From Bacteroidota bacterium (GTDB lineage Bacteria; Bacteroidota; Ignavibacteria; Ignavibacteriales; Melioribacteraceae): a stretch of 52,547 nucleotides of DNA. The DNA is taken from positions 1 to 52,547 of the forward strand of contig JAMCSN010000250.1 of the NCBI GenBank assembly GCA_023381535.1. The letters run 5' to 3'. Position 1 is the stretch's first letter. Every line of letters begins with the position of its first letter. Under the pieces are notes generated by a model, which was not told where the DNA came from, ran no database searches, and saw only the letters and a list, made by a program, of their open reading frames with translations. Shown here piece after piece: positions 9,075-17,414 of the stretch. A program made the position numbers and the translations under genes.

Positions 9075-11561
9075 ATGTTTTACGAAATCAAACCTGCCTT
9101 CCCGTTTCGACCCGCTAAGACTGATAGAAACGAGGCGAGCTGGTTAGGCGGGAAAAAACTATTTGTGCCAGCATCTTTAGTTATTCTCTCAATCTTACTT
9201 TCAAGCTGCGGTGTGTGGCGTGATTTTACAACTTACTTTAACACGTACTACAACGCCAAAACTCTTTTCGACAACATTGAAGAACAAATTAAAGCTCAGA
9301 GAAAAGATATTTTTGCTTTCCGCGATGACATTCAGAGTAATATCGCTCAGGGAACGAGAACAAATCCGTATCAAAATCAACAGCAGACAAATCCCTATTA
9401 TCAAAACCCAAACCAGACAGCCAACCGAAACGTTGGGCAGACAACGAATCCAAATTTCGGCTCCGGTACACAATTGACCGGTCAACTTAAACAAGACCTC
9501 ACACGGGTAATAGAAAAATGCTCAAAGATTCTTCAGTACGATAAAGAATCCAGTTATTTTCCAGACGCTATGTTTATAACCGGGAAGGCGCTTTACTATC
9601 AACAAGAATACGCGCGTGCGCAAAGAAAATTTTTGGAATTAGCTTCACTCGGACCATCAAAATTCTCGCTTGAAAACAATCTCTGGCTGGCTAAGACATA
9701 TCTTCAGTTAAGAAGTTTTGACGACGGGCTGAAACTAATTGATAGTGTTCAGGTTGTGGCTCAGAAGGAAGGAGAGGATAAAATATATGTTGACGCATCA
9801 ATCACAAAAATTTCCTTCTTTCTTTTTAGGGAAGATTATCCGAAAGCGGTTGACGAATGCATAAACTTTATTGCTCACTCGCCTGATGAGGAGATGACTG
9901 GGCTGGTTAGTTTTGAACTGGGACGCATCTACGAAACATTGAAAGATTACAACAAAGCATTGGATACTTTTGCATCCGTTGAAAAATATTCGCCTTCGTT
10001 TGATACAGAATTTAAAAGCCGTTTGGAACATGCGAGACTGCTGAAAAAATTAAATCGAATAGATGATGCCGAAGCCGAACTAAATGATCTGCGTTATTCC
10101 GGGAAATTCAGAAGTAATTTAGATGAAGTTATGATTGAACTCGGGCAGATTTATGACGATAAGAATCAGATTAAAACTGCAATAGATACTTATCTGGAAG
10201 TTGATTCCACTTTTAAGCAAACTCAAAGTGCCGGAATTGCCGAATTCAGACTTGCCGACATTTACGAGAAAAAAGTCCGGGACTATGATAGCTCCTACAA
10301 ATATTACAATAAAGCTTCCGGCTCTCTTGCGCCGGCTGAAATCAAAGTCGAATCCGCAAACCGTACGCGCAACATAGACAAGTATAACCAATTGAAAGCT
10401 TCGATAGCCAATTATGAAGTAAGCCAACTTTACATATCAGATCCGTTAAGATTTGAGCGCGATTCTGTTGATTACGATGTGGCTGCTAAAGAAAATTTGG
10501 ACGAAGCCAAAAGAATGCTGGAAGAGCAGCGCGCACAATCCGGTCAGAACACAACCGAGCAAATTGGAATGACCCCCCAGCAAAGTCAGGGTCAGTTGCT
10601 TATTTATCAACAGAAGATAATTGCAAAAGCTTACCAGGACTTAAGGCAAAATAAAAGGTTAACTCTAGCGCAACTGATTGCCATCAATAAAGTACCTAAG
10701 CCCGTAAGACCAAAAATTTCTGCCGACTCAATTAAGACTTTGGAGAGTCAAGAAATGTACAGTCTAGCAAGCTTGTTTTTCTCGGAGCTTGAAGTGCCCG
10801 ACTCGGCGTTTTTCTATTTCAAAAAAATTCTATCAGATTTCCCAACCAAACCGGTAAGAGTTAAAACGATGTATGCTCTTGGGACTTATTATGAAACTAT
10901 TAACGACACTTTGAAAGCCGATAGTTTGTACCGGTACATTTACGATAATTTTGAGAAGGATCCGTTGAGAGCGGTGGTGGCGGAAAAACTTGGACTGACT
11001 AAGAAAGATGAAAAGCACCCTGCGGCTGTTAAAACTGACGACGATCCGGCAAGACCGTTTTATATCGATGCGGAGAATAAATACTTCGATAAAAAGTATA
11101 ACGATGCAATCGAAGGGTTTCGATCTATATACAAGAATTATCCGAAATCGCCTTACGCGCCAAAGTCAATTTATTATATCGGATTGATTTACGAAGACAA
11201 CCTTCAACAGAACGATTCTGCTGCAGCAACGTATGGTCTTCTTATCACGGACTATAGAACGTCGCCGTTAACTTCCAAGATAATGGGGAAGTACACCTAC
11301 TATCAGACGGAAAAAATCAGAGAGAAGACAATCCAAGATGAGAAACTGAAAGCCGAACAGCAGCTTGATAAAGCTAAAACAGAAGCAGAAAACCAAAAGC
11401 AGAATGCCGTAAAAACGGAAATTGCACCGACAAAACCGGCAATTGCAGATACTTTGAATGATTCAGTTAGAAAGATCAATCTTAGAAAGCAGCAACTTGA
11501 AGAAAAGAAACCTCAAACGGAATCCGATTCAACAAAGAAAGTAAAAAAAATTCCAGACTAA
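9075..11561 (+). CDS. Large TPR lipoprotein, SprE/PorW-like (probable T9SS component)
   Basis: An 828-residue outer-envelope lipoprotein built mostly of tetratricopeptide repeats. A hydrophobic stretch ends in a lipobox (ILLSSC, Cys45), followed by the segment FTTYFNTYYNAKTLFDN, which resembles the start of SprE/PorW lipoproteins needed for type IX secretion and gliding in Bacteroidota. A Gln/Asn-rich loop lies near residues 97-135, helical repeats run to about residue 740, and the tail is a Lys/Glu-rich coiled coil. The n-region before the lipobox is unusually long (28 residues) and holds a palindromic insert (see 9094-9154). ATG 9075 is preferred over GTG 9072. The window contains T9SS cargo, which supports the role, but the assignment is by resemblance only. 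Confidence 0.7.
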   Translation: MFYEIKPAFPFRPAKTDRNEASWLGGKKLFVPASLVILSILLSSCGVWRDFTTYFNTYYNAKTLFDNIEEQIKAQRKDIFAFRDDIQSNIAQGTRTNPYQNQQQTNPYYQNPNQTANRNVGQTTNPNFGSGTQLTGQLKQDLTRVIEKCSKILQYDKESSYFPDAMFITGKALYYQQEYARAQRKFLELASLGPSKFSLENNLWLAKTYLQLRSFDDGLKLIDSVQVVAQKEGEDKIYVDASITKISFFLFREDYPKAVDECINFIAHSPDEEMTGLVSFELGRIYETLKDYNKALDTFASVEKYSPSFDTEFKSRLEHARLLKKLNRIDDAEAELNDLRYSGKFRSNLDEVMIELGQIYDDKNQIKTAIDTYLEVDSTFKQTQSAGIAEFRLADIYEKKVRDYDSSYKYYNKASGSLAPAEIKVESANRTRNIDKYNQLKASIANYEVSQLYISDPLRFERDSVDYDVAAKENLDEAKRMLEEQRAQSGQNTTEQIGMTPQQSQGQLLIYQQKIIAKAYQDLRQNKRLTLAQLIAINKVPKPVRPKISADSIKTLESQEMYSLASLFFSELEVPDSAFFYFKKILSDFPTKPVRVKTMYALGTYYETINDTLKADSLYRYIYDNFEKDPLRAVVAEKLGLTKKDEKHPAAVKTDDDPARPFYIDAENKYFDKKYNDAIEGFRSIYKNYPKSPYAPKSIYYIGLIYEDNLQQNDSAAATYGLLITDYRTSPLTSKIMGKYTYYQTEKIREKTIQDEKLKAEQQLDKAKTEAENQKQNAVKTEIAPTKPAIADTLNDSVRKINLRKQQLEEKKPQTESDSTKKVKKIPD
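9094..9154. repeat. GC-rich palindromic element, copy A, in frame in a lipoprotein signal region
   Basis: Inverted arms TTCCCG (9099-9104) with CGGGAA (9149-9154), and CGTTTC (9103-9108) with GAAACG (9127-9132), lie inside the coding region of the TPR lipoprotein. They encode residues 7-26 (PAFPFRPAKTDRNEASWLGG) just before the hydrophobic core. The core CCCGTTTCGACCCGC resembles copy C (51432-51501), and GAGGCGAG recurs in copy B (30239-30319). It is interpreted as an inserted mobile palindrome. Confidence 0.5.
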
Positions 11562-11574
11562 CATTTAGAAGTTT

Positions 11575-12234
11575 ATGTTAAGCCGGAAAAAAGTTCTTGA
11601 ACTGATTGAACAGGGGGAATCACTCACCGTCGAATTCAAGCAAAGATTTTCTTCGTATGAAAAAATTGCAAAGGAAATGATTGCTTTTGCCAATACACGC
11701 GGCGGTTTTCTTTTGCTGGGTGTTGACGACGATAAATCTTTGTACGGTTTGGAAAGCGAGAAAGCCGATACGGATTTGATCAAAGAAACTGCCGAGAAAT
11801 ATTGCGAGCCCGCTGTGAAATATCAAATCGAATGGTTTGAAATTAACCGCAAAGATGTTTTAGCGGTTCAGATTTTTGAATCGAGAAACAAACCTCACCG
11901 AATTCAAGACTACAAAACAAATCTTGACTTGAATACCGCGCAAGTTTATGTCCGTATTAACGACAAAAGTGTTCTTGCCAGCAAAGAGATGATAAAAATT
12001 CTTCAGTCGCGGTCAAACGAAAAACCGCTTTCACATTATGTGGTGGGCGATCAAGAGAAAATAGTTTTTAATTATCTCGATAAAAACGAAACGATTACGG
12101 TTAAAGAGTTGAGCAAGACTGCAAATCTTTCCGAGAGAAGAGCATCGAGAACTTTGATAAAATTAGTGAGAGCGAACCTTTTGTTGATTCATCAAAAAGA
12201 TAACGGGGAAAGTTTTTTTACGTATGCGGGATAG
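11575..12234 (+). CDS. AlbA_2 (Schlafen-type) domain protein with C-terminal winged helix
   Basis: A 219-residue protein. The N-terminal half has the AlbA_2/divergent AAA-4 pattern: ESLTVEFKQRFSSYEKIAKEMIAFANTRGG, read as EFK followed by IAFANT-GG and LLLGVDDD (split here: VEFKQRFSSYEK, then MIAFANTRGGFLLLGVDDD). The C-terminal half (residues about 155-210) reads as a winged helix, with TVKELSKTANLSERRASRTL as a candidate recognition region. Such proteins are usually putative transcriptional regulators, and some are defence or RNA-processing related. It starts 13 bases after the TPR lipoprotein and may be co-transcribed with it. The role is not known. Confidence 0.8.
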   Translation: MLSRKKVLELIEQGESLTVEFKQRFSSYEKIAKEMIAFANTRGGFLLLGVDDDKSLYGLESEKADTDLIKETAEKYCEPAVKYQIEWFEINRKDVLAVQIFESRNKPHRIQDYKTNLDLNTAQVYVRINDKSVLASKEMIKILQSRSNEKPLSHYVVGDQEKIVFNYLDKNETITVKELSKTANLSERRASRTLIKLVRANLLLIHQKDNGESFFTYAG

Positions 12235-12240
12235 GAAGGA

Positions 12241-12276
12241 GTATTTAGTATTTAGTAGCTAGTAGGTAGTAGGTAG
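12241..12276 (+). repeat. Degenerate 7-base tandem repeat
   Basis: Five consecutive 7-mers are present in perfect phase: GTATTTA, GTATTTA, GTAGCTA, GTAGGTA, GTAGGTA. They lie immediately after the AlbA_2 gene. The remaining intergenic bases to 12410 show no gene or clear promoter. Confidence 0.75.
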
Positions 12277-12410
12277 ACGTGTTCTCGATTTTGTGATTCA
12301 TAATCAACCGCACCTTTTCTAAGAAGAGAATACCGTTACAAAAAGAGTTGATACTTCGAACACTTTCCGTTAAATTATTTTTGGATTCATAATAAAAGAC
12401 GGGTTTAGTT

Positions 12411-13463
12411 GTGGGGAAAGGCGGGAAATTCTTCTTAGAAGATTTGAAGGGGATACTATCCAGGATATTCCATGAAAAGTATGACTTCAAGGATATTATA
12501 GAGTTGGTACGTATATCGAGAGTTGTAATTGAATCGCACGTACGCAACACTAGAAGGCTGAGCATAGGTTTATGCCAGGCTCACGGTATTACATTGTATG
12601 ATTTAGCGTACGATTGTATTGCCGATGTATTCGAGAAGGACGGGGCAAATAATCTGCTAACATTGAAACATTTCTTTTCGTCGTTGCGTCAATCCGTTGA
12701 TGAACTCCCAAGCGATGAAGTTTACTTTGCATATAAAGCTATGTTGTTGAAGATAGCTTATGTTCAAATAGCACATCTTTACGCCCAGCTTGATCCAACA
12801 GGTTTTAAGATCCAGCGGAACATAAAAGAAACTGTTCTCAAGACGGAGATGTTTGTAACGAAACAAAACGTTTTAGGAAAAGTACTTGTTGTAGCCGGGA
12901 ATTATGAAACCGAAAACCTTCCTTATGTAGATTTGATCAAACTATTGAAAGAGTTCAAGGAAAGAAGTTTGAACAAGAAAACAAGCACAGAACTGTTGGA
13001 AGTTCTTTACTGCTGGTTAAAACAACAAAATGAATTTCGGAAAGAGATTAAACTTTCGGATGCAGTTTACCTTTTCAAATCTGTGTTTGAAATTACAGAT
13101 GAAAAATCGTCGGGCGAGACCGATTCCTTTGAGGAAATGATTGCCAATAATTTTTATGAAACTTTTGAGATTGAACAGATAACTAATAATGTGCTGGAAA
13201 AGATTAAGACAAGAATTTTTATTGATTACTACTCTCGCGGTAAATTGACGCGGCAGCAATCGGAAGCAGTTTATCTTTCCATTGCCGATGTTGTAAGAGA
13301 TTGGATTTCGTTTGGGAAGAATCATGTATCGTTTTATGATTATCTCACAAAATATCTGCAAATTAATCCTGAAGATTATCATGATATCATAAGAGACAAA
13401 TTTGAATATTTGATAAAGCAGACGCGAAAAGAATTTGCGCTGTATCTAATGTCTAAGGAATAA
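12411..13463 (+). CDS. Uncharacterised protein, possibly sigma-factor-like
   Basis: I do not recognise this 350-residue protein with confidence. It is largely alpha-helical, soluble and without signal peptide or membrane segments. The region around residues 57-75 (GITLYDLAYDCIADVFEKD) followed by an aromatic helix (HFFSSLRQ) is faintly like sigma-70 region 2 (DLxQDVF). The next gene starts with an anti-sigma-type zinc motif, so an unusual sigma/anti-sigma pair is possible. The C-terminal third (about 270-350) is a second helical domain. The start is a GTG at 12411; the frame is closed by a TAA at 12393, so no earlier start fits well. The functional suggestion is inference from context. Confidence 0.6.
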   Translation: MGKGGKFFLEDLKGILSRIFHEKYDFKDIIELVRISRVVIESHVRNTRRLSIGLCQAHGITLYDLAYDCIADVFEKDGANNLLTLKHFFSSLRQSVDELPSDEVYFAYKAMLLKIAYVQIAHLYAQLDPTGFKIQRNIKETVLKTEMFVTKQNVLGKVLVVAGNYETENLPYVDLIKLLKEFKERSLNKKTSTELLEVLYCWLKQQNEFRKEIKLSDAVYLFKSVFEITDEKSSGETDSFEEMIANNFYETFEIEQITNNVLEKIKTRIFIDYYSRGKLTRQQSEAVYLSIADVVRDWISFGKNHVSFYDYLTKYLQINPEDYHDIIRDKFEYLIKQTRKEFALYLMSKE

Positions 13464-13502
13464 TTCCGCATGAGAGGCGGATTGATAAAATATATAACAG
13501 TA

Positions 13503-13690
13503 GGAACAGTTTGTAACTGTTCCGAATTTATGTTGTGGAAGGGTCACTAATAATTGTGGAAGGGTCTTAGAATAAGTTTCAAGAGGTGGGTATGAGGAAT
13601 TCACAAGGAAGTTCGGGTTTGATTATCATGGCTAAAGCCCTTTCCCGACTGCTTTGCTACCCCACGATAAATCGTGGGGTTAACTCATGG
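13503..13690. repeat. Composite intergenic repeat with three perfect hairpins
   Basis: Between the sigma-like gene and the anti-sigma-like gene are three perfect inverted repeats. They are GGAACAGTT/AACTGTTCC (13503-13511 and 13515-13523), GGCT/AGCC (13630-13639), and CCCCACGAT/ATCGTGGGG (13660-13668 and 13671-13679). GGAAGGGTC also occurs twice, near 13537-13567. TCATGG occurs on both flanks of the second half (near 13627 and 13685). The layout suggests stacked dispersed repeats rather than a terminator; no T-run follows any stem. Confidence 0.6.
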
Positions 13691-13743
13691 AGTAGCATTA
13701 TTTTGATGAATCTTTTTTATTTGTGAGAGAAAGGGAATTAACA

Positions 13744-15195
13744 TTGCACATCGAAGAAAACAAAATAGAACAATTTGTTTTAGAGCCCGAAGTCCTCAAC
13801 GATGCAGAGAAGGATGAAATTCTTGCGCACATAAACAGTTGTTCGGTTTGCAAGGAAATCTATGATACTTATAGTAAAATATATGTGGATTTAGCGGCTG
13901 GAATTAACCGGCCGGGTACAAGCAACGATGAAGAGATTGCGCGTCGAGTTTACCAACGGCTAAGTAATTCCGAAGAGAGAAAACTTCTTTCAGAAAAATC
14001 AACAACGGTGCAAGTTTATAATGGCAAGACGGAAATTGTTGAAAGACCAAATATACTTTCACTCGAAGGTCTGCTCTATTATCTAAAACGGAATCCACTG
14101 CAGTTGGGAAGTTTAGGCTTAGTATCGCTTTTGGCAATTGCATTTCTGTTCATAACTATTAAGAAAAGCGTAAAGGATGATAATCCGGTCTATGCTGAAG
14201 TGAAAAATGGTGCACTTAATATTTACAATAGCAGCGGTGAAGTGCTTTGGCAAAAAGCGGCATATGGAATTCCGCAAATTAAAAGTGAACAATTAATGGA
14301 ATGGTGGTACCCGAACAAACGATACTTGAACATTAATGATCTTGATGCGGATGGTAAGAATGAAGTTCTGGTATCTGGAGATTTTACTACCAGAGGATTA
14401 TTTAGAACAGATTCACTTTATTGTTTTAATTCAGACGGTACAAAACGCTGGGTTACGAGTCCGGAAGATATTCACTCAAAATGGATACCTAATTGGAAAA
14501 GAACTGAATGGCAGATTGAGGATTTCTTCACAACTAAAATTGGTAACAACAAGAAACTGTTTGTTTTAGCGAATGATAAAACCTATGCAATGACTATTGT
14601 TTCAGAGATTAATCCAGCAAATGGGAAAATACTTTCATCCATTTATCACTCTGGATGGTTTTTAACTGACTTATGTGAGGACTTTGATCATAGAGGTGAA
14701 AATAGTCTAATATTTGGGGGAACCAGCAATGACTACAAGCGGCCAGTCATTATGATATTAGGGTCTGGAAACTTACAAGGCGCTTTAGATAAGAACGCAT
14801 TTTTATCATCCGATAGTGAGAATAAAGGTAATGCCCTTTATTATTTGCTATTGCCAGTAACTAATTATCATGAACGTGTTTCGGGGACAAACGTAGTTGA
14901 GATAAGGCAGCTTGAAAAAACTGATAAAGGATTCATAGTTACAACGCAAGAAGTGCATTTAGAAAACGATCATGCTACGGTTGGAATTGTATACAGTTTC
15001 GATGAGAAAATGCAAATTAGAAACATTATCCCTACCAATTGGTTTCAAAAGCGGTATGATGATTTGTACAAAAAAGGTGTTTTCAAAGAACCGTTAGATT
15101 CCACTTACTTTAACAAGCTGAAAAACTCTATTCTTTATTGGGACGGAGATAAGTTTGTGAATTATCCTACCAGAAACAAATACTGGAATAAATGA
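13744..15195 (+). CDS. Membrane protein with anti-sigma-type zinc motif and FG-GAP-like outer domain
   Basis: The N terminus has a zf-HC2-like pattern (EILAHINSCSVCKEIYDTY, His then CxxC) typical of anti-sigma factors. A single membrane helix follows (LGLVSLLAIAFLFITI, about residues 125-145 from this start). The roughly 330-residue extracytoplasmic part contains a calcium-loop-like DLDADGKNEVLVSGD typical of FG-GAP/VCBS beta-propellers. The domain order suggests a transmembrane sensor that holds a sigma-like protein, perhaps the preceding gene, on the inner face. A TTG at 13744 is chosen because AAAGGGA lies 8 bases upstream and gives HIEENKIEQFVLEP as the N terminus. A GTG at 13723 is the alternative and would add 7 residues. 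Confidence 0.65.
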   Translation: MHIEENKIEQFVLEPEVLNDAEKDEILAHINSCSVCKEIYDTYSKIYVDLAAGINRPGTSNDEEIARRVYQRLSNSEERKLLSEKSTTVQVYNGKTEIVERPNILSLEGLLYYLKRNPLQLGSLGLVSLLAIAFLFITIKKSVKDDNPVYAEVKNGALNIYNSSGEVLWQKAAYGIPQIKSEQLMEWWYPNKRYLNINDLDADGKNEVLVSGDFTTRGLFRTDSLYCFNSDGTKRWVTSPEDIHSKWIPNWKRTEWQIEDFFTTKIGNNKKLFVLANDKTYAMTIVSEINPANGKILSSIYHSGWFLTDLCEDFDHRGENSLIFGGTSNDYKRPVIMILGSGNLQGALDKNAFLSSDSENKGNALYYLLLPVTNYHERVSGTNVVEIRQLEKTDKGFIVTTQEVHLENDHATVGIVYSFDEKMQIRNIIPTNWFQKRYDDLYKKGVFKEPLDSTYFNKLKNSILYWDGDKFVNYPTRNKYWNK

Positions 15196-15202
15196 TTTTG
15201 GA

Positions 15203-15240
15203 AGTTGAAGTAGGATGCGGTTGAAGGTTGTAAGTTGAAT
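15203..15240 (+). repeat. Low-complexity stretch with 7-base periodicity
   Basis: Degenerate 7-mers such as GGTTGAA, GGTTGTA and AGTTGAA run in phase just after the preceding stop codon. It is similar in style to 12241-12276 and to the stretch near 50505-50539. Confidence 0.5.
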
Positions 15241-15325
15241 GCTGGAATGAATCAGTAATCCATGTATGTGTATTGAATTTAAGTAAGTGAATAAATAAGT
15301 TTAGTCTAAAATTGGAAAGCGACTG

Positions 15326-15442
15326 TTGGAACAGACAAATTCATTTGACCAAATGCTTGATGAACCGATAAAAATTATTAGACCTCATCTTTTAAGAAGA
15401 GATATAGAAAAGCTGTCAGCCGGTATTTACAATTTAGAATGA
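15326..15442 (+). CDS. Possible 38-residue small protein or gene remnant
   Basis: A short open frame upstream of the nucleotidyltransferase/HEPN pair could begin at TTG 15326 or ATG 15353. It has a compositionally protein-like tail (RPHLLRRDIEKLSAG). No ribosome-binding site is convincing and no family is recognised. It may be the end of a decayed gene. It is listed only because the 263-base gap otherwise has no coding content. Confidence 0.2.
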   Translation: MEQTNSFDQMLDEPIKIIRPHLLRRDIEKLSAGIYNLE

Positions 15443-15458
15443 ATATAGAGAAATAATC

Positions 15459-15776
15459 ATGGATCGTAATTTCATATTAAAGGCGCTTAAAAAGCATCTG
15501 CTTGATAACTTCGGCGATGCTGTTAAAGAGGTCATTTTATTTGGTTCACAGACCCAAGGGAACTCAACGGAAGACTCGGATTATGATGTGCTAATAATTC
15601 TGGACAGAGAATATAATTGGAATGATGAGAATAAGATTCTCGATTTGTGCTATGATATTAATTTGAAATATAATATTCTAATTGATGCCCATATTATTTC
15701 ACAAAATGAAATTAATTCTTTACGGGGCAGACAGCCGATATTTATTAATGCAATAAATTCCGGTTTATACGCATGA
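15459..15776 (+). CDS. Minimal nucleotidyltransferase (MntA-like)
   Basis: A 105-residue minimal nucleotidyltransferase with the core motif LFGSQTQGNSTEDSDYDVL. This supplies the GS and the DxD-type acids of the pol-beta fold; a third acid is likely in LIDAHIIS. Proteins of this family act as antitoxins that AMPylate a HEPN-domain partner. It overlaps the next gene by an ATGA, the usual arrangement of the pair. Family assignment is firm; antitoxin function is inferred from pairing. Confidence 0.85.
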   Translation: MDRNFILKALKKHLLDNFGDAVKEVILFGSQTQGNSTEDSDYDVLIILDREYNWNDENKILDLCYDINLKYNILIDAHIISQNEINSLRGRQPIFINAINSGLYA

Positions 15777-16183
15777 CCTTTGATAATGAAAGCAGAATAG
15801 AACTGATTAAGTATCGGCTGCAGCAAGCGGAAGAAGCTGTTTCAGATGTCGAATTATTAATTGGTAACAATCGTTTTCGCTCTGCCGTAAATAGAATCTA
15901 TTATGGTATGTTTTATTCGTTATTAGCTGTTGGACTTGCTAATCAATTCGAATCATCAAAGCACGCCCAATTAATAGGATGGTTCAATAAAAACTTTATT
16001 TATGCTAAAAAAGTAGATGAACGTTTTGGCAAAATGATTAACAAAGCGTATAACAGAAGAACGAAAAGCGATTACGATACTTATATCAATTTTGATAAAG
16101 AAGAAATTGAAGAAATGTTTGCTGAGATGAAGGAATTTATTACTGAAATAAAAAGATTATTAGATATGGCTAATTACCGCTAA
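15773..16183 (+). CDS. HEPN domain protein (HepT-like partner)
   Basis: A 136-residue helical protein of the HEPN superfamily (COG1895-like). The features are a long first helix (RLQQAEEAVSDVELLI), the NRIYYGMFYSLLA segment, and a late NRRTKSDYDTYINF motif. In ribonuclease HEPN toxins this late position carries RX4-6H; here Asp-Tyr follows the Arg and no His is present, so nuclease activity is uncertain. It is translationally coupled to the preceding nucleotidyltransferase. Together they look like a MntA/HepT-type toxin-antitoxin module or a related defence pair. Confidence 0.82.
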   Translation: MTFDNESRIELIKYRLQQAEEAVSDVELLIGNNRFRSAVNRIYYGMFYSLLAVGLANQFESSKHAQLIGWFNKNFIYAKKVDERFGKMINKAYNRRTKSDYDTYINFDKEEIEEMFAEMKEFITEIKRLLDMANYR

Positions 16184-16400
16184 CGCTGCGAATGTGACAC
16201 CTTAGTTAACCACCCAATAATGTAGCAAAAAATCGATAATTTCAGCTGTACGAACCAACCAAAGACCAACCTTATTAACGTATTTGTAGTCCGACTTTTT
16301 CCACACTAAAAAATCTTAAAATATTTTTCCGCAAAGGAAAGGGTTTGAGGGAATAATATTTAAAGAGACAATTTATTTTACTAACAGTTTAGGGTGGGAA

Positions 16401-16571
16401 ATGCCAAAAGTGAAATGCGTCTTCTGCAAAACTGAAGAGTGGGCAGAGAAAATGTATTACTGCGTAAAATGTGGGTTTTGGGTTTGCTCATCATGTGTTG
16501 AGAAGACAGGATTTTTAGGTACTGGTGCATTTAGATGCCCAAGGTGCCATACAAATCTTCCAGATAAATAG
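16401..16571 (+). CDS. 56-residue RING-like/treble-clef zinc protein
   Basis: A small ORF with eight cysteines in four CxxC pairs: Cys6/9, 21/24, 29/32 and 46/49, the last as CPRC. The spacing C-x2-C-x11-C-x2-C-x4-C-x2-C-x13-C-x2-C resembles a C4C4 RING-type cross-brace. A GGGTGGGA ribosome-binding site lies just upstream, and the following TPR-TM2 gene starts 30 bases downstream. There is no signal peptide, so it is cytoplasmic. The fold is inferred from cysteine spacing only; a double zinc ribbon is the alternative. Confidence 0.7.
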   Translation: MPKVKCVFCKTEEWAEKMYYCVKCGFWVCSSCVEKTGFLGTGAFRCPRCHTNLPDK

Positions 16572-16601
16572 ATTCATAAAATAATTATCAAGGAAAATAT
16601 A

Positions 16602-17384
16602 ATGGAACAATCAAATCAGCTAAATCTGAAAACAGCAATTTCACTCATTGATGAAGTGGAAGTGCAAATTGAACCTTTCAAGAAGATGATTGATGATTTG
16701 GATCAATCCAGTTCTAATTCAAGCGATGATGGTTTTGTGATGACTGTCTCCAAAGGAGCTTGGGATGGTTTCAAAGGTGGTCTTCAAATTAGAAAAGAAA
16801 GCGTCAATCTTCTACAGAAATGTGATCAAGCTATACAACTTTCAACAGCAGCAAAATCTTCTAATCCACAGATCACTTTAATTCAAAAACATGATGGTTC
16901 TGATATCGTATATACGCCTGAAATGTTAATTGGGTACGCACATTTAGCCAAAGGTGTTGTTCATCTTGTTTCTTCTAATTTCATTGCAGCTCAACAATCA
17001 CTTAGACAATCGTTAAATGTCTTTCCAACTGCAGAAGGTCAACTTCGCTTGGGTTATGCCATACTTGGAGAAGGTCAGCGAAACGAAGCCCTGTTAGCGT
17101 TTCGAAAAGTTTTAAACGATTATTCCGATTCCGAGGAAGCTGTAGAAGCAAACAAAGTCATTCTTGAGCTTGATCGCATTAAACCTAAGAATTGGACTGT
17201 TGCCTTGCTTCTTTCAATCTTTTTAGGTTGGGCAGGCATTGATAGATTCTATCTAGGTTATACCAAAGACGGTTTCATAAAGTTTATTACAGCTGGTGGC
17301 GTTTATATATGGTGGATTGTTGATATCATCCGCATCGCTACTAACAAACTTCGGGATGCAAATGGACTAAAATTGCAGAAATAA
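16602..17384 (+). CDS. TPR-TM2 domain membrane protein
   Basis: A 260-residue protein. The N-terminal two-thirds are helical with TPR-like repeats near residues 110-185 (YAHLAKGVVHLVSSNFIAAQ and LGYAILGEGQRNEALLAFRK). The C-terminal TM2 domain (about 196-250) has two membrane helices and the signature SIFLGWAGIDRFYLGYTKDG ending in WWIVDIIRI. TM2 domains put a DRF-type loop between two helices and are found in diverse bacterial membrane proteins of unknown role. AAGGA lies 8 bases before the ATG. It is flanked at equal 30-base spacing by two tiny Cys-rich proteins, implying an operon and possibly a membrane-recruited complex. Confidence 0.82.
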   Translation: MEQSNQLNLKTAISLIDEVEVQIEPFKKMIDDLDQSSSNSSDDGFVMTVSKGAWDGFKGGLQIRKESVNLLQKCDQAIQLSTAAKSSNPQITLIQKHDGSDIVYTPEMLIGYAHLAKGVVHLVSSNFIAAQQSLRQSLNVFPTAEGQLRLGYAILGEGQRNEALLAFRKVLNDYSDSEEAVEANKVILELDRIKPKNWTVALLLSIFLGWAGIDRFYLGYTKDGFIKFITAGGVYIWWIVDIIRIATNKLRDANGLKLQK

Positions 17385-17414
17385 ATAATAAACAACTAAA
17401 TAAGGAAGAAGATC

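Noticed and set aside
12241..12276. Heptamer tract as a CRISPR remnant
   Set aside because: Units are 7 bases with no spacers and no cas genes are near.
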